DNA of 64,000 bases from Alkalilimnicola ehrlichii (GCF_003399765.1 NZ_NFZV01000024.1:1-64000), one strand, 5' to 3'; positions 8,175-19,096 are shown, counted from the first letter of the stretch. Notes: a model not told the origin generated them from the sequence alone. Numbers and translations are program-made.

Positions 8175-9227
8175 GTGGGGATATCCGACCAGTCCCGTAG
8201 CTTCGCCCAGCGGGTATTGATAGCGGCTGGCTTGATAGCGCTGGTTGCGCTGTTTATTTATTTTCTTGGGCAACTGATCGACGTACTCCTGCTTGCCTTT
8301 GCCGGCGTACTGATCGCCGTTGCTATCGACGGTCTGACCCGCCTGGTAATGCGTTACCTTCCGCTCTCTCGGGCATGGGCGCTGCTTAGCGCGCTGGCCG
8401 GCATATTGCTATTGATTGGCGGTTTTGGGGCGTTAATAGGGCCGCAGATCGCGGAACAGCTTCCGCAACTGGTTCGGCAGCTGCCGGAGGCGGTGCGTGA
8501 GGTTACTCAGGCGTTGCGGCAACTGCCAGGCGGCGAGAATCTGCTACGGGAAGCCGAACAACCCGCTCAGTTTCTCAACGAGGAAATGCTGGCTCGTCTC
8601 GGTGGCGTCTTCTCCAGCGTTGCAGGCGCGTTCGCAGGGCTTCTGATCATGGCTTTGTTTGCGATCTATATCGCGCTGAACCCGAAGACCTACGTCGAAC
8701 AGGTGCTGCGTTTGCTACCGAAGCAGCGGCGGACGCGGGTGGCCGAAGTGGCTGCCGCTCAGGGGCAAACCTTGCGTTTATGGTTGTTAAGCCGTTTAGT
8801 CTCGATGGTGTTTGTGGGGGCCGCGACCGCTATCGGTTTGAGTGTGCTAGGGGTACCGCTGGCGTTGACCTTGGGCCTGATCTCCGGGGTTTTGACGTTC
8901 ATTCCCTATCTAGGGCCGATTCTTGCAGCAATACCGACGGTGTTGGTTGCGTTATTGGTTAGTCCGCAATTGGCCATGTATGCAGCGTTGCTCTATTTCG
9001 CGGTCGAGGCGGTGGAAAGCAACCTGTTGTATCCGCTTATCGCGAAAGGGGTGGTTCATTTGCCGCCCGCTTATACCCTGATTATCCAATTGGCGGGAGG
9101 AGCCGTGGCCGGATTGCCGGGAATTATCCTGGCGACACCGCTGGCGGTGGTCGCAGTGGTTGCGGTACAGATGCTCTATATCCAAGACGTTCTCGGCGAG
9201 GATGTCGAGGTTCTGGGCGAGTCGTAA
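8175..9227 (+). CDS. AI-2E/PerM family membrane protein
   Basis: The 350-residue protein has the PerM (UPF0118) layout. Two N-terminal membrane segments flank GQLIDVLLLAFAGVLIAV, and a soluble loop of about 90 residues is rich in L and Q. A C-terminal block follows with LGVPLALTLGLISGVLTFIPYLGPILAAIPTV-type sequence, split over several membrane helices, and ends in GLPGIILATPLAVV. Relatives export autoinducer or exchange Na+ and H+. The substrate here is unknown. GAGGAG eight bases upstream favours the GTG at 8175 over the earlier in-frame starts at 8142 and 8166. Confidence 0.87.
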   Translation: MGISDQSRSFAQRVLIAAGLIALVALFIYFLGQLIDVLLLAFAGVLIAVAIDGLTRLVMRYLPLSRAWALLSALAGILLLIGGFGALIGPQIAEQLPQLVRQLPEAVREVTQALRQLPGGENLLREAEQPAQFLNEEMLARLGGVFSSVAGAFAGLLIMALFAIYIALNPKTYVEQVLRLLPKQRRTRVAEVAAAQGQTLRLWLLSRLVSMVFVGAATAIGLSVLGVPLALTLGLISGVLTFIPYLGPILAAIPTVLVALLVSPQLAMYAALLYFAVEAVESNLLYPLIAKGVVHLPPAYTLIIQLAGGAVAGLPGIILATPLAVVAVVAVQMLYIQDVLGEDVEVLGES

Positions 9228-9251
9228 GCCGAGTCTGCCGCTATGTCTGGT

Positions 9252-9971
9252 TTATTGTTCGAGCAGCTCTCGGGCGCCGACGACTTGGCCGTTGAAGCGC
9301 GACGGGCCGAGATCGAGTAGCTTTAACAACGCATCCGCCGTTAACGATGGCGGCGCGGCCCATTCCGTTACCGCCTGTGTCGGATAGATTTTTCGTACTG
9401 TTTCGGTGTCGCTGACCGGCGGGGAGAGGGAGACGCAAGCTACGGTACCGTTGAGTTCTGCCGCGAGCCCTTGCGTTAACCGATCAAGCCCTGCCTTGGC
9501 AACGCCGTAAGCAAGGTTGAGAAACCCCGTGCGGACGGCGGCGCCTGAACTGATGTTGACGATACAGCCGCGTGCTTCTTTTAGCGCGGGGAGCAGGTAC
9601 CAGCAGCAGAGATAGGCCGAGGTGAGATTGGCCTCAAGCAGCGCACTCCAAAAGCCGGGGTTGACCGCCTCGAAACGACGCTCGTCGCCCATGTTTCCGG
9701 CATTGTTAACGAGTAAATCGAGCCGTTGCCCGTAGCGTGCCGTCAACTGCTCCGCTAGCTTATGGGCTTCTGCGGGTTGGCCTAAATCGGCGCTGAATAC
9801 CCAGGCCTCCCCGCCCTGTCGGCGCACCGCCTCGGCGCAGATTTCCAGCCGCTGTTGATCGCGTGCCACCAGTCCGAGGCGCCAGCCGCGGCTTGCCAAG
9901 GCGAGGCTCATCGCCTGGCCGAGGCCGCGGCTGGCGCCGGTAACCAGTGCTACCGGCGCCTCTATGCTCAT
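9252..9971 (-). CDS. Short-chain dehydrogenase/reductase
   Basis: The 239-residue protein shows the classical SDR signature: TGASRGLG (about residues 11-18) for cofactor binding, NNAG (about 89-92), a serine in NISSGA, and YGVAK as the catalytic YxxxK. The R in ARDQQR after the second strand suggests NADP(H). The substrate is unknown. Its start overlaps the stop of the GltS gene by four bases (ATGA), so the pair is translationally coupled. Confidence 0.88.
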   Translation of the reverse strand: MSIEAPVALVTGASRGLGQAMSLALASRGWRLGLVARDQQRLEICAEAVRRQGGEAWVFSADLGQPAEAHKLAEQLTARYGQRLDLLVNNAGNMGDERRFEAVNPGFWSALLEANLTSAYLCCWYLLPALKEARGCIVNISSGAAVRTGFLNLAYGVAKAGLDRLTQGLAAELNGTVACVSLSPPVSDTETVRKIYPTQAVTEWAAPPSLTADALLKLLDLGPSRFNGQVVGARELLEQ

Positions 9972-11404
9972 GGGCCTGCCCGTTGCTTGCTGCGCTCTTC
10001 CTTAGCCATGGGGCCAAAGTAAAGGAAACCGAAAATAAGCCACGCAGTCATGATAAAGGCCGTGAACAACAGCACGGCGACTGGTCCGAACTGCACAATC
10101 AAGGGCAAGGAGGCAGCCGTGAACAGGCCGCCGCCGACCACCGGTTCGAACAGCAATTGTTTATAGCCGAAACTTTGTAAGGCACCGGAGCGGTTTTGCG
10201 GGTCGGCCATACGCATCAGCAGAATGCCCGTTACGGTTACCCCCATCGATTGGCCGAAGTCGCCGATACCGCGCTCGAACCAATTGAACGGAATCAGGCG
10301 GGGTGCAAGAACGATAACGCAGAATAACGACCACAGAATGCCAGTCAGCGCGAGCAGTAAAAACGGGACGAGATGCTCGCCTAGTGCCATCAACGATAAG
10401 GTCGCTAAGGCGGCTACAATGGTAAAATCAAGCGCTGTGCCGGAGATCCGGCTCATTATACGGCGGCTGACATGTTCGCCAAGGCCTGCTCGGTCAATAG
10501 CGATTTGTAGAAAAACGCCGCCGAGCATGGCAAGGGGAAATAGCGGAACGTGGCGCATTAAAGCCGGCATGCCGGCTTGCTGTAGGGTGGCGGCTTCTAG
10601 CCAGATCAATGCTTGATGCAATAACCAGCCGATACCGATGGCAATCGCAACCAGTCCCAGGTGCAGCGATAAGGGGTCGGTGGCGCTTTGCTCCAGACGC
10701 TTATCTTGCTCCGCTTGCTTGATTTCCGCTTTGCTTAACGGTGCTGCCTTAGCCTGATCAAGCTCGGCACTCAGATCGATATCGCCGCGGCGGGCTGCCC
10801 AGTTAATGAGAATGGTGCCCAGGATCACGCCGGAGACCAAGCCGATAGTGGCCAGTCCTAGTGCCAGGTCGGCCCCTTCCGGAAACCCGAGTTCGGCAAA
10901 GGTTTCGGCCATACCTGCGGCTGTGCCATGGCCGCCCTCGAAACCGATTTCGATCAAGGCGCCGGCCATTGGCGGCAGCCCGAACAGCGGTGTGAGTACG
11001 AGTAGGGCAAGGATGATGCCGACGACATATTGGCCCCAGGCCATCGTTTGCCCGATCACGACCTGAGGGCCTGCCCGGTACCAGATCTCGCGGATGCCGG
11101 GGATGCGACTGCCTAGGAATAAGGCCGCAAACACGACATTAATGAGAATGCCGGGAAGACCGCGCCAGGCTTCCAGTGCCGTTGCAGGAAACAGCCCAGC
11201 GCCGAGCGCATCGATGCCGAGCCACTCCGCAAGGTTGCCAAGAATTTGCGGCCCTAGAAGCAGTGCTAAGACGCCGGCAATGATCGAGCCTGGCAGGAAT
11301 AGCGAGCGAAACAGTTTTACTTTCGCACGGATCACATTAGCGATCAGCAGTAGAAACCCGATCAACAACACGGCGACGAAAACGTCTTGTAGGCTAAGCG
11401 CCAC
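9968..11404 (-). CDS. Sodium/glutamate symporter family protein (GltS-like)
   Basis: The 478-residue protein has about twelve membrane segments and the GltS layout: an N-terminal LFRSLFLPGSIIAGVLALLLGP block and a GFEGGHGTAAGMAETF loop in the middle. These glycine-rich re-entrant loops are typical of the ESS family. It exceeds the usual ~400 residues because of a polar cytoplasmic loop of about 45 residues (AELDQAKAAPLSKAEIKQAEQ). It probably imports glutamate or a related carboxylate with Na+. It is the first gene of the pair with the SDR. Confidence 0.85.
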   Translation of the reverse strand: MALSLQDVFVAVLLIGFLLLIANVIRAKVKLFRSLFLPGSIIAGVLALLLGPQILGNLAEWLGIDALGAGLFPATALEAWRGLPGILINVVFAALFLGSRIPGIREIWYRAGPQVVIGQTMAWGQYVVGIILALLVLTPLFGLPPMAGALIEIGFEGGHGTAAGMAETFAELGFPEGADLALGLATIGLVSGVILGTILINWAARRGDIDLSAELDQAKAAPLSKAEIKQAEQDKRLEQSATDPLSLHLGLVAIAIGIGWLLHQALIWLEAATLQQAGMPALMRHVPLFPLAMLGGVFLQIAIDRAGLGEHVSRRIMSRISGTALDFTIVAALATLSLMALGEHLVPFLLLALTGILWSLFCVIVLAPRLIPFNWFERGIGDFGQSMGVTVTGILLMRMADPQNRSGALQSFGYKQLLFEPVVGGGLFTAASLPLIVQFGPVAVLLFTAFIMTAWLIFGFLYFGPMAKEERSKQRAGP

Positions 11405-11640
11405 GAGCCCTCCGGTGATTTTTATTCGTTAGGGGAACGCGCGCCAATCCCCTTGCCCAGTTAGCCGTTCGGTAGGGTTGCGCGCGCCATGAAGGAGTAA
11501 GGGTATTATCCGGTGTTTCCTTCACGTTATCAGATGCGGCCCGGTAACGGCTAAGATAATCCTGATTTTTCCCCTAAGTATACTGCCGATATGCGATACT
11601 GCCGCGCTCTAATCAGTCTTGCCAGGCAACGGGAAATATC

Positions 11641-11886
11641 GTGCATTGCTCAATTTATAAAGGCCGTCGCAACGAAGACACCTATTTATTCATTCCTTGT
11701 AAGGATGATTTCTCCTCGGTGCCCGAGGCGGTACTAAAAGCGCTCGGCGAGCCGATCCACGTGATGGATTTGGTATTGACGCCTGAGCGACGGCTAGCGC
11801 GCTCTGAGGCGAAAGAGGTGTTGAGCGGTTTGTTGCATAAAGGTTGTTATGTACAGTTACCGCCGCGCGATGAGGAACTGCTGTAG
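11641..11886 (+). CDS. YcgL domain-containing protein
   Basis: The 81-residue protein aligns over its length with the YcgL family of gammaproteobacteria: an N-terminal CSIYKGRRNEDTYLFI, then KDDFSSVPEAVLKALG, and a C-terminal GCYVQLPPRDEELL. The GTG start gives the family's usual N-terminus and has GGGA seven bases upstream. The function is unknown, although YcgL occurs near RNA turnover genes in many relatives. Its gene converges on the FtsH gene. Confidence 0.88.
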   Translation: MHCSIYKGRRNEDTYLFIPCKDDFSSVPEAVLKALGEPIHVMDLVLTPERRLARSEAKEVLSGLLHKGCYVQLPPRDEELL

Positions 11887-11897
11887 CGGGAAGCGAA

Positions 11898-13309
<1,412 letters not shown>

Positions 13310-13313
<4 letters not shown>

Positions 13314-13747
13314 CCGATTTGCATGTAGATCAGGCCGGCGAACAATAGCCCGAGAATAAGAATCCAGGGTAAGAACATCGCAAGGGCCGATTGCCACCAG
13401 GCCGGCTCGGTGTCCTCGGCCGCGACCGCAACCCCATGCTCTTCGAGAAGCGGCATGAGATTAGGGTCGTCGAAGGGTGGCCGCGTGGTGGTAAACTGAG
13501 CCTCTCCCGGCGCGTCCGGATCGGCCAATACACCGCGGATCTCCTGATCGGCTATGGTAACTTGCCGCACCTCGCCCGCGCGTAACGCTTGCTTAAATTC
13601 GCTGTAGCTGATCGCATCCTGCTCCGGCTGCCCGGTTCCGGCGAGCCACAACAAGCCCAAGACCAAAATAGCCGCCAGCCAGATAAGGCCGCGCCAGCTG
13701 CCGCTCCCAGGCGGTGGGCTGCTATAGCGCGCGTCGTCGTCTCGCAT
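13310..13747 (-). CDS. ftsH: FtsH N-terminal membrane part (separate frame)
   Basis: The 145-residue product has a first membrane helix (about residues 19-36), an FtsH extracellular domain with ISYSEFKQALRAGEVRQVTI, and a second helix ending in GLIYMQIG. It stops exactly where the cytoplasmic linker should begin, and the AAA protease continues in the next frame. Together the two make a normal FtsH of about 616 residues. Because eleven genes in this window are broken by one missing base, I think an assembly error is likelier than a genuine split. It may be a second FtsH, since the usual FtsH neighbours are absent. Confidence 0.82.
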
Positions 13748-13760
13748 CTCTGCTTCCGCT

Positions 13761-13991
13761 TCAGATTAGAAAGAGTAACGCGAGAATGGCGACAGCGAGT
13801 AGTAACGCTGCCAAGATTAAGTAGGTCGGCCGATTGCCTTCGTCTCGTACCAATTTGCTTGGATCTTGTTGCGTTGCATCGCGAGCCGTGTGGTGAGTGC
13901 TATCGGAGCCGTTGCGCCGGGCACCGTCGGTACCCGGCGCGTTCGAGCGATGCGTGTCAGACGGATGGTCCCGGGAGTTTCGTTCTGCCAT
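13761..13991 (-). CDS. Small tail-anchored membrane protein upstream of ftsH
   Basis: The 76-residue protein has a hydrophilic N-terminus rich in R, D, S, T and H and one C-terminal hydrophobic helix (TYLILAALLLAVAILALLFLI, about residues 56-76) that ends the protein. That is a tail-anchored layout. It lies 13 bases upstream of the FtsH membrane part on the same strand and is probably co-transcribed with it. No family is recognised. It might act as an adaptor or modulator of FtsH, but this is inference. Confidence 0.55.
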   Translation of the reverse strand: MAERNSRDHPSDTHRSNAPGTDGARRNGSDSTHHTARDATQQDPSKLVRDEGNRPTYLILAALLLAVAILALLFLI

Positions 13992-14058
13992 GCTTGCTTC
14001 CCTCGTTGCAGTCTTAACATCGTGTCTGCAAACCTAATTTGGGGGAAGAGCGGGGACT

Positions 14059-14092
14059 AGCCAACAGTAGAATATAAGGTATTAGGAACTGT
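14059..14092. repeat. 8-bp inverted repeat between DUF433 and ftsH operon
   Basis: CCAACAGT and ACTGTTGG flank an AT-rich 18-base loop and are followed by CTTTTG on the plus strand. It lies past the stop of the minus-strand DUF433 gene and may be a weak terminator. Confidence 0.35.
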
Positions 14093-14165
14093 TGGCTTTT
14101 GTTATGCGCCTGTGTTGATGTTGCGAGCGTCCTACCGAGTTACCCAAGGCCTCCGCTGAGAACCA

Positions 14166-14378
14166 CTAGCAAGCCAAACGGGAGTCGGCATGATTAGCGG
14201 CAAACTCGGCCGCAGCGCGAACGTCCTCGGGATCGAGTTCAGGGTGTTCGGCTAGCAAACGCTCGCAGTTTCGGTACTTTATCAAGGCGTCGATAATGCT
14301 GCGCACCGTCAGCTGCGTTCCACGAATATGCGGCTGTCCATCTAAGATATGTGGATCCGATGTAATGCGATCTATCAC
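14166..14378 (-). CDS. DUF433 (antitoxin-like) protein
   Basis: The 70-residue protein has the DUF433 pattern: an N-terminal DRITSDPHILDGQPHIRGTQLTV, a helix-turn-helix-like segment, then LLAEHPELDPEDVRAAAEFAANH. Many members are antitoxins paired with a downstream DUF5615 PIN-like toxin. Here only about 110 bases without a coding frame separate the stop from the next repeat, so the toxin is missing and this is an orphan. It could be a remnant or a regulator. Confidence 0.85.
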   Translation of the reverse strand: MIDRITSDPHILDGQPHIRGTQLTVRSIIDALIKYRNCERLLAEHPELDPEDVRAAAEFAANHADSRLAC

Positions 14379-14527
14379 TGGTATCCCCTAGTTTCTTTAT
14401 TTTCACGCCAGTCCTTGGCGTCTTCTTTAATTATCCAACCATCATCTGCAATGCAGTCAGGCCCCGGCTAACGGGCACCTAATGTAGTGTTAGCATCCGC
14501 CACTGACTATCGGGAAATGGCGGGTGT

Positions 14528-14551
14528 CATTGTCGGAAAATTCTGACAATG
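14528..14551. repeat. Operator-like imperfect palindrome upstream of DUF433
   Basis: CATTGTCGGAA and TTCTGACAATG are complementary at 10 of 11 positions around a two-base centre. It is about 150 bases upstream of the DUF433 start and fits a binding site for a dimeric regulator. Confidence 0.4.
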
Positions 14552-14585
14552 TCGGTAAATGGAAACCGTGACTCGTTTCTATAAA

Positions 14586-14636
14586 GGAAACACGCAAGCC
14601 GTGCGTACGTCACGGATCGGTTAGTGTTTCCTTAAA
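14586..14636 (-). terminator. Nested hairpin behind the nuclease gene
   Basis: AAGGAAACAC and GTGTTTCCTT form a 10-bp stem that encloses a second stem, CCGTG with CACGG. It lies directly beyond the stop of the minus-strand extracellular nuclease gene, with A/T-rich flanks. It probably ends that transcript. Confidence 0.5.
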
Positions 14637-14641
14637 GGCGT

Positions 14642-16341
14642 TCAGTGTTGTAGATCGACTAGGATAGGATCGTGGTCGGATGCCCGAAAAGGGTCGGGAG
14701 CAAACAGGCCGGCCGCGTTATCCGGCCTGTCGTAACCGAGAAAAGGTGGCTCGTCGGCATTGATATGCCATACGTAAACGGCGGCCACGTCGGCGGCTAA
14801 TGCTGGGGTAGCCAGGGCGTGATCCAGTCGCCCGGACTCGCCGCGGAAGACGTAACTGTAGCGTTGCGACGCGGGTAGGTGCGTCGCAATAAGATCCACG
14901 AACCCCGCTTCGCGAAGGGTGACGATCGGGTCTTCCCGAGCGTAGCTGTTCAAATCCCCGACGATCAGAAAGCGAGGCTCATCGTAGCGTCGCGATAAGT
15001 GGTCGATAAAACGCGATAAGGCGCGGGCTTGCTCAGTCCGGCGTTGATTCCAGCAGCCTTGACCGCGGTCGATATCGCCCTCCCGCGGGCAACGCGTTTT
15101 CGACTTGAAGTGGCCGGTAACGACGCCAAAGCGAATGTCCGTTTTTTCAGTCGCTGCAAACAACACCGCGAGCGCGGCCGCAGATGGGCGCTATCGGTAT
15201 CGCTATAGCTATCGCTGAGCGGTTTGACGCGGGCAGGACGATAAATAAAGGCGACCTTTATCGCATCGTCGCCGCGGTCGGCGGAGCCGGCGACGGCTTG
15301 GTACTGTCGCGATTGCGGCAGGCCGTCGTTTAAATGCGCGATAAAGTCGTCGAGACTCTCGGAATCGTTCTCGATTTCCATTAGCGCGAGTATGTCCGCA
15401 TCCAGGCCTTCGGCAACCGCGCGCAGTTTTGCTCGTTGCCGGTTAAGTTCATCCTCGGTAGCGGCGCCTCGCGCGCCTAGGCGGGTAAAGTAATTTTCCA
15501 CGTTAAATGCCGCTATTCGAATTCGCTCGCCCGGCGGCGGTGGCGGTTCCGGCCGCGGGTTATCCGACTGAAATCGCGGCGGCTTGGTCGGATGCAGCCG
15601 GTAGTCGTTAAACGCATACGCCAACACGCCGGTTAACCCGGCGAGAGTGGAGCCGACGCGGCGCGTGCCGTCTTCGTCCAGGTAGGGAATGGGAGAGGGG
15701 AAAGCGCGATAACTGCCGTCGTCGAGGATAAGTACGCTACGGTCTTTTGCTTGCGGACCATCGCTGGTTGGGCGGTAGAGGCGTTGCTTAGCTAAGTGCA
15801 GCGTGCCGTAGCGGCCCAACTCGTAGTTTCCGGTAACGGTGAGCGTGTGCGGGAACGTCAGCAATAAGCCTTCCAATCGTTTCGCCTGCGCCGGAGTTAA
15901 CGGCCAATGGGGGGTTAGGGCCGGCGGCAGTTGTTCGCGCGCGCACAACTCGATGCGGCTGACGCGCTGAAGCTGCGGTTGGCCTCTGAAATTGCCCGTT
16001 TGTGCGTGAACTTGTAGTTGGTTGCCCGGTTGAATGAGTTTTCTTTCGCGCGGCGGTACGTTGGGAAGATAAACAAAAATACCGGCGGGCGATCCTGCTT
16101 GCTTATCGTTATGCTGAATATAAAAGCCGTTCAGGCGATCGCGCCCGAGAAACTCGCCTGTTACCACCCCTTCCACGACAACCGTCTGCCCCTCAGTTAG
16201 CGCGTCGGTGCCGTAGCCTTTAATGGCATGGATGTCGGTGAGCGGCGCATGTGGGCATTCGGCTAACGCATGCGTTGCGAATAACGTAAGCGTTAAACAA
16301 AGCGCGAGGTTGATAATGCCTTTTATACTCGCCCGGTTCAT
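14642..16341 (-). CDS. ExeM/NucH-type extracellular endonuclease/exonuclease/phosphatase protein, single-base frameshift
   Basis: The N-terminus MNRASIKGIINLALCLTLTLFATHALAEC is a signal peptide. An OB-fold-like domain follows (QTVVVEGVVTGEF), then the endonuclease/exonuclease/phosphatase domain, with IAAFNVENYF and LMEIEND in the first frame. The second frame carries VVTGHFKSK, GDLNSY, RLDHALATP and the catalytic SDHDPILVDL. The frame is lost near 15180 (CTGCGGCCGCGCTCGCG) by one missing base. Rejoined, the protein has about 566 residues. It probably degrades extracellular DNA for phosphate or biofilm turnover. ATG 16341 was chosen because it begins the signal peptide and has AGGGA upstream. 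Confidence 0.83.
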
Positions 16342-16715
16342 CGTCAACGTGTCCCTTCGTTGTTGTTTTTTGGCGACTGTGCACTCGGAGGTGCCGACAA
16401 GCCCCGGCATCCCTTCCGTTATCCCCAATAAACCACCACTACAGCGTATTAATTGGCGATCCGTCCTAACGGAAGCGTGCCGCACGTCGATCAAGCTGGC
16501 AAGTGCCGAGGCGATCGAGCGTCTCGCAGACATGTTACTGCAGGACTACGAGCGGCAGACCGTTTAGGGCAAACTTCTTTGACATTCTGCCAGCCCCCGA
16601 TCGCGTACTGCGAGCATAACGTGAGGTAGGGGGAGGCCGAGCAATATATACTGACGTGATCTACCCTGAAGAAGGGGGAAGGGGCCGGTTGGTTTCGTGT
16701 GCACGGAGGTGTTTT
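16342..16715. other. Intergenic region without a clear gene
   Basis: This is the divergent promoter region of the nuclease (-) and DUF1488 (+) genes. A plus-strand frame ending at 16567 closes with a plausible helical tail (SAEAIERLADMLLQDYERQ), but its upstream part is antisense to the nuclease gene and no start with a binding site is visible. I see no other feature. Confidence 0.4.
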
Positions 16716-16976
16716 ATGGAGATTAACTTCCCTCGGGAAGAATATCTTGATGCAACGTGCGATTTGATCTGGTTCCCTGCCGAGGTAAACGGTCGCCGCA
16801 TTCGCTGTGTCATGGAAATAGAGTCCTTGCAGGCGTGCTGCGGGGCAGACTTGGGCGACCCCTTGCCGACCTTTCACGCCCATAGGCCGGCCATCGAGTC
16901 GGCGGCGGCGAGATTGATCGCCGCGCGAATGTTCGCCCGCGACGGTTCGATTGCCGTATCTGCCGACGATCTGTAG
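16716..16976 (+). CDS. DUF1488 domain protein
   Basis: The 86-residue protein fits DUF1488: an N-terminal INFPREEYLDATCDLIWFPAEVNGRRIRC, then MEIESLQACCGAD, and a C-terminal helix HRPAIESAAARLIAARMF. GGAGG stands seven bases before ATG 16716, which decides the start against the in-frame upstream start at 16656. The function of the family is unknown. It is followed after 30 bases by the PilZ gene in the same direction, so the two may be co-transcribed. Confidence 0.8.
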   Translation: MEINFPREEYLDATCDLIWFPAEVNGRRIRCVMEIESLQACCGADLGDPLPTFHAHRPAIESAAARLIAARMFARDGSIAVSADDL

Positions 16977-17006
16977 CCGGCAGTTGGCTCAGGCGGAGGG
17001 AAGCCC

Positions 17007-17357
17007 ATGAATTTGAGTAGGGATATGGAAGAGAAACGTAACACGGACCGAAAGCTGGTTCGGCAACTACTGCGCGTGATGGATCGCAATAATCATGCAG
17101 TCCTCGGCAACCTCGTTAACCTATCGCCGGAGGGGTTTATGTTGATTTCTCCTAACGCGTTAGTGGAAGGCGGTTACAGCGAGTTGGAACTGGAATTGCC
17201 GAAGATCGTTAATGGAAGAAGCCGTATTGCCGTGGATGCTCGCTGTATCTGGTGCCAAAAATCCAGCTATTCCGACGACTACGGAGCCGGTTTTCAGATA
17301 GAGCGAATCCCCGAACAGGACATGCGAGCCTTAAGAATGGTTTTTGGCGGGATTTGA
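17007..17357 (+). CDS. PilZ domain protein (c-di-GMP receptor)
   Basis: The 116-residue protein is a single PilZ domain. It has the RxxxR-type motif (RKLVRQLL, about residues 16-23) and an N/DxSxxG motif (NLSPEG, about 38-43), the two elements that wrap around c-di-GMP. AGGCGGAGG-like sequence lies upstream. It is probably an effector of the c-di-GMP made by cyclases such as the one at 5997-7385, but its target is unknown. Confidence 0.82.
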   Translation: MNLSRDMEEKRNTDRKLVRQLLRVMDRNNHAVLGNLVNLSPEGFMLISPNALVEGGYSELELELPKIVNGRSRIAVDARCIWCQKSSYSDDYGAGFQIERIPEQDMRALRMVFGGI

Positions 17358-17438
17358 TGGCGCAAAACCCACACCCCCGACGGCGTGAGCGGCCGGGGCG
17401 TAGGGTTACCGAAAGCGCGAGCCCTCGGCTCAGGGCGG

Positions 17439-17909
17439 TTATTGTGCGTTATGCACGTGCCCGTGTTCCAGCTCTTCCGCCGTTGCGTCGCGTACTTCAA
17501 CAACGTTAACGGAGAAGTTCAGCGGCACGCCGGCCAACGGGTGGTTAGCATCGACCGTCACGTTATCGCCGTCGACTTCCTTAATCGTCACGATCTGGGC
17601 GCCGGCTTCAGTCTGGGCTTGAAACTGCATGCCCGGTTCCAGGGTGTCGACGCCTTGAAACAGTTCTTTGGGAACGACCTGCTGGAGCTGATCGTTACGC
17701 TCGCCGTAAGCATCTTCCGGGTTGATCCGCACATCGACGGAGTCGCCCGTTTGCTTGCCTTCGAGAGCACTTTCCAGACCGGGAATGATATTGCCGGCTC
17801 CGTGCAGATAGGCCAGCGGGTCACGGCCTTCGGATGTGTCGAGAAGGGTGCCTTCATCGTCCTTCAGGGAATATTCGATGGAGACCACCTTGTCTTTTGC
17901 AATCTGCAT
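17439..17909 (-). CDS. slyD: FKBP-type peptidyl-prolyl cis-trans isomerase (SlyD)
   Basis: The 156-residue protein shows the SlyD plan. An FKBP core carries VSIEYSLKDDEGTLLDTSEG and GAGNIIPGLESALEG, interrupted by an insert-in-flap domain (EDAYGERNDQLQQVVPKELF), and then continues with NHPLAGVPLNFSVNVVEVRDAT. The C-terminal metal-binding tail of E. coli SlyD is reduced to HGHVHNAQ. It folds prolyl bonds and acts as a cytoplasmic chaperone. The gene stands alone on the minus strand. Confidence 0.92.
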   Translation of the reverse strand: MQIAKDKVVSIEYSLKDDEGTLLDTSEGRDPLAYLHGAGNIIPGLESALEGKQTGDSVDVRINPEDAYGERNDQLQQVVPKELFQGVDTLEPGMQFQAQTEAGAQIVTIKEVDGDNVTVDANHPLAGVPLNFSVNVVEVRDATAEELEHGHVHNAQ

Positions 17910-18406
17910 GGCGAACCTTTGTGTTGCATGAATGTACGCGTAGTCTAACGACGATACCGTCCTAATCCAAGGTAAGCGCTGGAATTTGGTTCGGCAATCG
18001 CTTGGCCGTCCGGATAGATGCTCTCGGCCGATGTTTGGTTTGCTTAGAGAAGGAACGTCAGTGTCTCCTTAAGGCGATCCGTAGCGAGCGAGTGCTGCTT
18101 GAATCCTGTCTATGGCGACTTACATGCGCACGGGGTAAGGATTTTCGAGTACCAGCCTCGCATGTTGCCTGTGATAACGCTGTTGATTAGCGATACGTGG
18201 AGTTTAGTCGGCACTTTAAATCTGGGCGATCGCAGTTTTCGGCAGAATTACGAGATCAACCTTATTATGTGGTGGAGGCTATTGGTCGGATGAGCCGGTA
18301 TTGGTTATAGCCGATTCGTAATCGGTAAACTAAAAGAGGAAGTGCTAGGCGATAGGAGAGTGGTTACCTATTGTCGTCGGCTAGAGAAACAGGTGCGAGC
18401 ATAAGG
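17910..18406. other. Intergenic region between slyD and sixA
   Basis: Divergent genes flank these 497 bases. Two overlapping short plus-strand frames (18002-18190 and 18099-18293) have no ribosome binding site, no recognisable motifs and poor composition, so I do not call them. No repeat or terminator stands out. Confidence 0.4.
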
Positions 18407-18895
18407 ATGAAACAAGTAGCGCTGATGCGGCATGCAGAAGCTCTGCCGGCCGGGGCCGGCGAGTACGATTACCAGCGCCCTCTGTCTGAGCAAGGCGAAT
18501 GCGATGCCGCTTTGATCGGGCGGCGGTTGGCGCGTAACTTCCGCTTCCCGGATGCGGTATTGGCAAGCCCCGCGCGCCGTACTCGGCGAACGGCGGAAAT
18601 CGTCGCGGCGCAATTGGCATTTCCGCCGGCGGATATCCAGTTCGAGGCGCGTGCTTATGAAGCCCGAATCTCGGACCTATGCGCGCTGTTACAGGATTTA
18701 GACGATGCCTTGGAGCGGGTCGTATTGGTAGCCCATAACCCGGCAATTAGCGGCGTTTGCACTTATCTGTTGCAGGAATGGGTCGCGGACTTGCCCTCGG
18801 GCGCTTGCGCGCAGCTTACCTTAGATATCGAATCGTGGGCCGAGGTGCAGCCGGGTTGCGGCAGGCTGCAAAATTTGGATCATCCTTTCCGTTAA
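18407..18895 (+). CDS. sixA: Phosphohistidine phosphatase SixA
   Basis: The 162-residue protein begins with the histidine phosphatase motif in LMRHAEALPA, the reduced RHAxA form typical of SixA. It continues with DYQRPLSEQGECDAALIGRRL and the second histidine in VLVAHNPAISGV. SixA removes phosphate from histidine residues of phosphotransfer proteins (ArcB HPt domain or PTS proteins). ATG 18407 was chosen because it gives the family N-terminus; the frame is open 12 codons upstream. Confidence 0.88.
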   Translation: MKQVALMRHAEALPAGAGEYDYQRPLSEQGECDAALIGRRLARNFRFPDAVLASPARRTRRTAEIVAAQLAFPPADIQFEARAYEARISDLCALLQDLDDALERVVLVAHNPAISGVCTYLLQEWVADLPSGACAQLTLDIESWAEVQPGCGRLQNLDHPFR

Positions 18896-19096
18896 GCTTT
18901 GGTTTCATTGTCTCGTTTGTCGCTTCCGGTACCGGCGCTATCGATCCCTTACTGTGACTTCTGAATGAATATTTTGTGATCGGGTTCCGTTGCTTATGCG
19001 GCGGAGTCGACAGCGTGTTCTTAGTCGCTTAGATAGCCTTATACATGCTTAGAGTTGTCTGGATTGATTCCAGTCTGATCGCATTGCCTTCGTGAT

